A DNA stretch of 64,000 nt, from positions 57,712,575-57,776,574 of the forward strand of contig NC_034411.1 of the NCBI RefSeq assembly GCF_002078875.1, read 5' to 3'. The notes beneath the pieces are model-generated. The model was not told the DNA's origin. It ran no database searches and saw only the letters and a program-made list of their open reading frames with translations. Source of the stretch: Numida meleagris. Taxonomy: Eukaryota > Chordata > Aves > Galliformes > Numididae. Each line of letters begins with the position of its first letter. Position 1 is the stretch's first letter. The translations under genes and the position numbers were made by a program. Below, piece by piece: positions 61,700 to 64,000 of the stretch.

Positions 61700-63208
61700 C
61701 AATTTTAATAGTACTGGAGTGTGAAATTTTTAGTTTTGAAGTTTAGCTGTGAAGACTATTTAATTCACACACAAAAAAAGGAAAAAAAGGACAATAAAAA
61801 CTACTTTATGCAAAAAAAAAAAAATCCACCAGAATAAGGATTTAAGTACATGTTTTATAGATGTTAGTTTGCAGCTCTGCACTGAGAAGATTTTGGCGCG
61901 GAAAGCAGTGGCGTAATCTCTATCTAGCAGTTTGAATGTGGATTTGAGGCCCAAAGCCTGCTATTTTCAGCATTGTCGGTCTGTCTAGAGCCTCCCAAGC
62001 TATGAATCTGTTGTATGGCATAAATAAATAAATAAAAGTCATTTGGGATCATTCCCAGATACCCTGCTGAATCTTCAAAGACAAAAAGCTTTTCTAGTGG
62101 TGCTTGATGCATCCACTCAATGATCTATTAAAAAAAAATTAGGCAGTTTTTACAATTTGCTTTTAACTTGTCCATTTGCTAAAGTAGTGGTTGTTTCAGC
62201 CTGTTGAATTTATTTCCTTTAGCAGCAGCTGGTTGGTTCTTTCCACCCCAAAGTTTAAGAAATGTAATAATGTACGTTATTTCATTGTTTTTGCTCTGCC
62301 CCACACATTCCTCCAAGGCCATGTGAGGAAGAAATAATTCAATAGAGCACAAAGTATAAAGGTCTCTCTCTCTCCCCCCCCCCCCCTTTCAATTTCTTTT
62401 ATGCAGAAACTCCAGCATTTTTTTTCAAAGGCAAAGCCATCTTTGTGAAAGACCATTGCTGACATGTCTGAGCAGGCCAGTCACAGTTCCCTGCCTCTGA
62501 GGGAGGGTGCGGAACTAACTTCTGCCATTCTTATATTGGTTGTCTCTATTTCTCTCTGCTCGAAGTTTGAAAAAATATAAGAATTTGCAAGCACGCTTAT
62601 GTTAAAAGGAATTGAACATGCTAAACAGAAGTGAGAATAAGGGGAAATGTCTTTAACCTAGCAAATGCCAGTGAGTGTAATGGGCCATATGGCTTAGCTG
62701 GTTCTTGCTTTATATGGAATTCATGTTAATAATAGAAAACAGTCTGCAGATGAGTTTTGGGGCTTCATTTGTTCATATTTTTTTTTCATGAATTTTGTAA
62801 ATATTCAGCTGTATTTGAAATCTTATACGCTATTTTTCTTAAGCTTCTCAAACTATCCTGAAGTATTACAGGGATAGGCGCAGGTAAATACAGGGAACAC
62901 AGAATAAAATAAATACACAAATACTTTACACTTTGAATGTGCATAACATTGCATGGCCATTAACTGTTTGTTAATACTGCAGGGCCAGTTGCTAGTGAAA
63001 ACTGGAATATCTCCTGAAGTCAATTCAAGGCTTCCCAAGAATTAGGTATTTTTCTTTTGAGTATATCCAGTGACTTTCAGAATCTCCAAATCATCAGAGT
63101 GGAAATGTACACATCTATTATCCTCCCTTGTACTTTTGCAGTGTCCAATTTTCTTCTGTGGCAGTTCTGAGGAAAAAATTGTATACCAGAAGTGCTATTT
63201 GTAAAATA
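61700..63208. other. Intergenic DNA, 61.7-63.2 kb
   Basis: Contains an AAAT run (about 62020-62037) and a TC-plus-C tract (62363-62386). No recognised exon or mobile element. Confidence 0.6.
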
Positions 63209-63233
63209 TGTGGGCTGCTCTGAAAGTGGTGCC
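63209..63233 (+). mobile_element. Mariner terminal stub
   Basis: TGTGGGCTGCTCTGAAAGTG followed by GTGCC, preceded by TA, matches only the first 25 bp of the Galluhop end. It then changes directly into CR1 sequence. Confidence 0.5.
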
Positions 63234-63335
63234 TTACAGAATTGCAGGGGTTGGAAGGGACCTCAAGAGGTCATCAAGGCCAACCCCCCTGCTAAAGTGG
63301 GTACTCTACAATAGGTCACACAGGTTGGCATCCTG
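63234..63335 (-). mobile_element. Short CR1 3'-end fragment, minus strand
   Basis: cagaattgcaggggttgg, aagggacctcaagaggtcat, ccaacccccctgc and tcacacaggttggcatcctg: complement of a CR1 tail. It directly abuts the mariner stub. Confidence 0.8.
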
Positions 63336-64000
63336 CTCTCAGCATGTCCAAGCACTACCTTTGCAAAAGTCAAGCTTGACAATTTGAAACAATCTGTAGG
63401 AAAAACAAAAAAGACAATTTAGTGATGATTTCCTAGTCTTATAAAACATACCAAGCACTAATGGAAAATCACCAGGATTTAGCATTTTAGTGAGAATCAG
63501 AGAAACTACTTCTCTCCCCACCATGATGCTTAAACTACTATTTACCGACCACTCTCTAAATTTTATTTCAGGAAGATCTGGATTGGCTACTGCTTTCAGA
63601 ATACTTCACAAACTGACTACACTGAGTGTTAGATTCTAACTTTTGGAAGCTGCTCATACAGTAAGGGTTTGATTAAATCCGTGACAGCAAAGATTAGCGA
63701 CGTGTGCCATGCAGTGGTCTCCTGCTTCAGCTCCATTCTGCTCTAATGCAGTAGCGTCCTTCCTTTATGAACTGGATTGTGAATTTTACGATGTGTAGCT
63801 TTAAGATTGTGTAGTTGGAGGGGAGCAGTACCAACACTTTTTTTTTTATTAAAAACCATTTTAAACCATTTCTCCAGGTAAATGAGTAGAACCTGGTTCT
63901 ACTCTCTTAAGTTCAGTGTTCAAATAACACAGCAGGAATTTTAGATATAATGTTTTTTGTAGTAATGCCAAATAAACCAAGCAAGCAGAAATATTTTCCT
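63336..64000. other. Right-end intergenic DNA
   Basis: Nothing recognised apart from a T9 tract near 63839. Confidence 0.6.

Overview
This is a stretch of vertebrate nuclear DNA, almost certainly avian and most likely from a galliform such as chicken. The reasons are one large spliced gene with GT-AG introns, many 5'-truncated CR1 LINEs with the bird-type ATTCTGTG 3' repeats, two deleted copies of the Galluhop (Mariner1_GG) transposon, and an LTR that looks like an avian ERVL LTR. No bacterial gene organisation, CRISPR array, rRNA or tRNA was seen. The species call is inference; the gene call is firm.

Region 1 (1-38450) holds the + strand gene ARHGAP18, a Rho GTPase-activating protein. Fourteen coding exons (human-style exons 2-15) can be joined in phase from 1677 to a TAA at 37534-37536. 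They give 629 consecutive codons, so only the short first coding exon (about 34 residues) and the promoter lie before the window. The exons include the whole RhoGAP domain with its arginine finger (codon 19360-19362) and the APN asparagine (26417-26419), a lysine-rich helical segment, and the conserved C-terminal domain. Introns are 0.8-6.5 kb and contain CR1 fragments, one mariner copy and simple repeats. The 3' UTR runs about 0.9 kb to two AATAAA signals at 38411 and 38430.

Region 2 (38451-40776) starts as plain intergenic DNA, then has an isolated CpG island (about 39860-40460) some 2.4 kb beyond the ARHGAP18 stop. It has splice-donor-like sites on both strands and YY1-like sites on the minus strand, so it could start an unannotated transcript. 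A CR1 fragment abuts it.

Region 3 (40777-64000) is about 23 kb in which I recognise no protein-coding exon. It contains a probable old MIR-type SINE, a perfect 19-bp inverted repeat with a third copy of its arm, four CR1 pieces (one internally deleted with reverse-transcriptase remnants), a 197-bp deleted LTR with intact 5-bp target duplications, a second mariner copy, and a mariner-end stub joined to a CR1. In mammals the convergent neighbour here is LAMA2; I did not find its last exons, so it probably lies beyond the right edge.

Most short open reading frames in the window are chance frames in introns, frames inside repeats, or frames without an ATG. I found no sign of a new multigene system. 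The most checkable unusual items are the CpG island, the palindrome cluster, the in-frame exon 8 that carries the catalytic arginine, and the 27-T tract at the last exon's splice acceptor.
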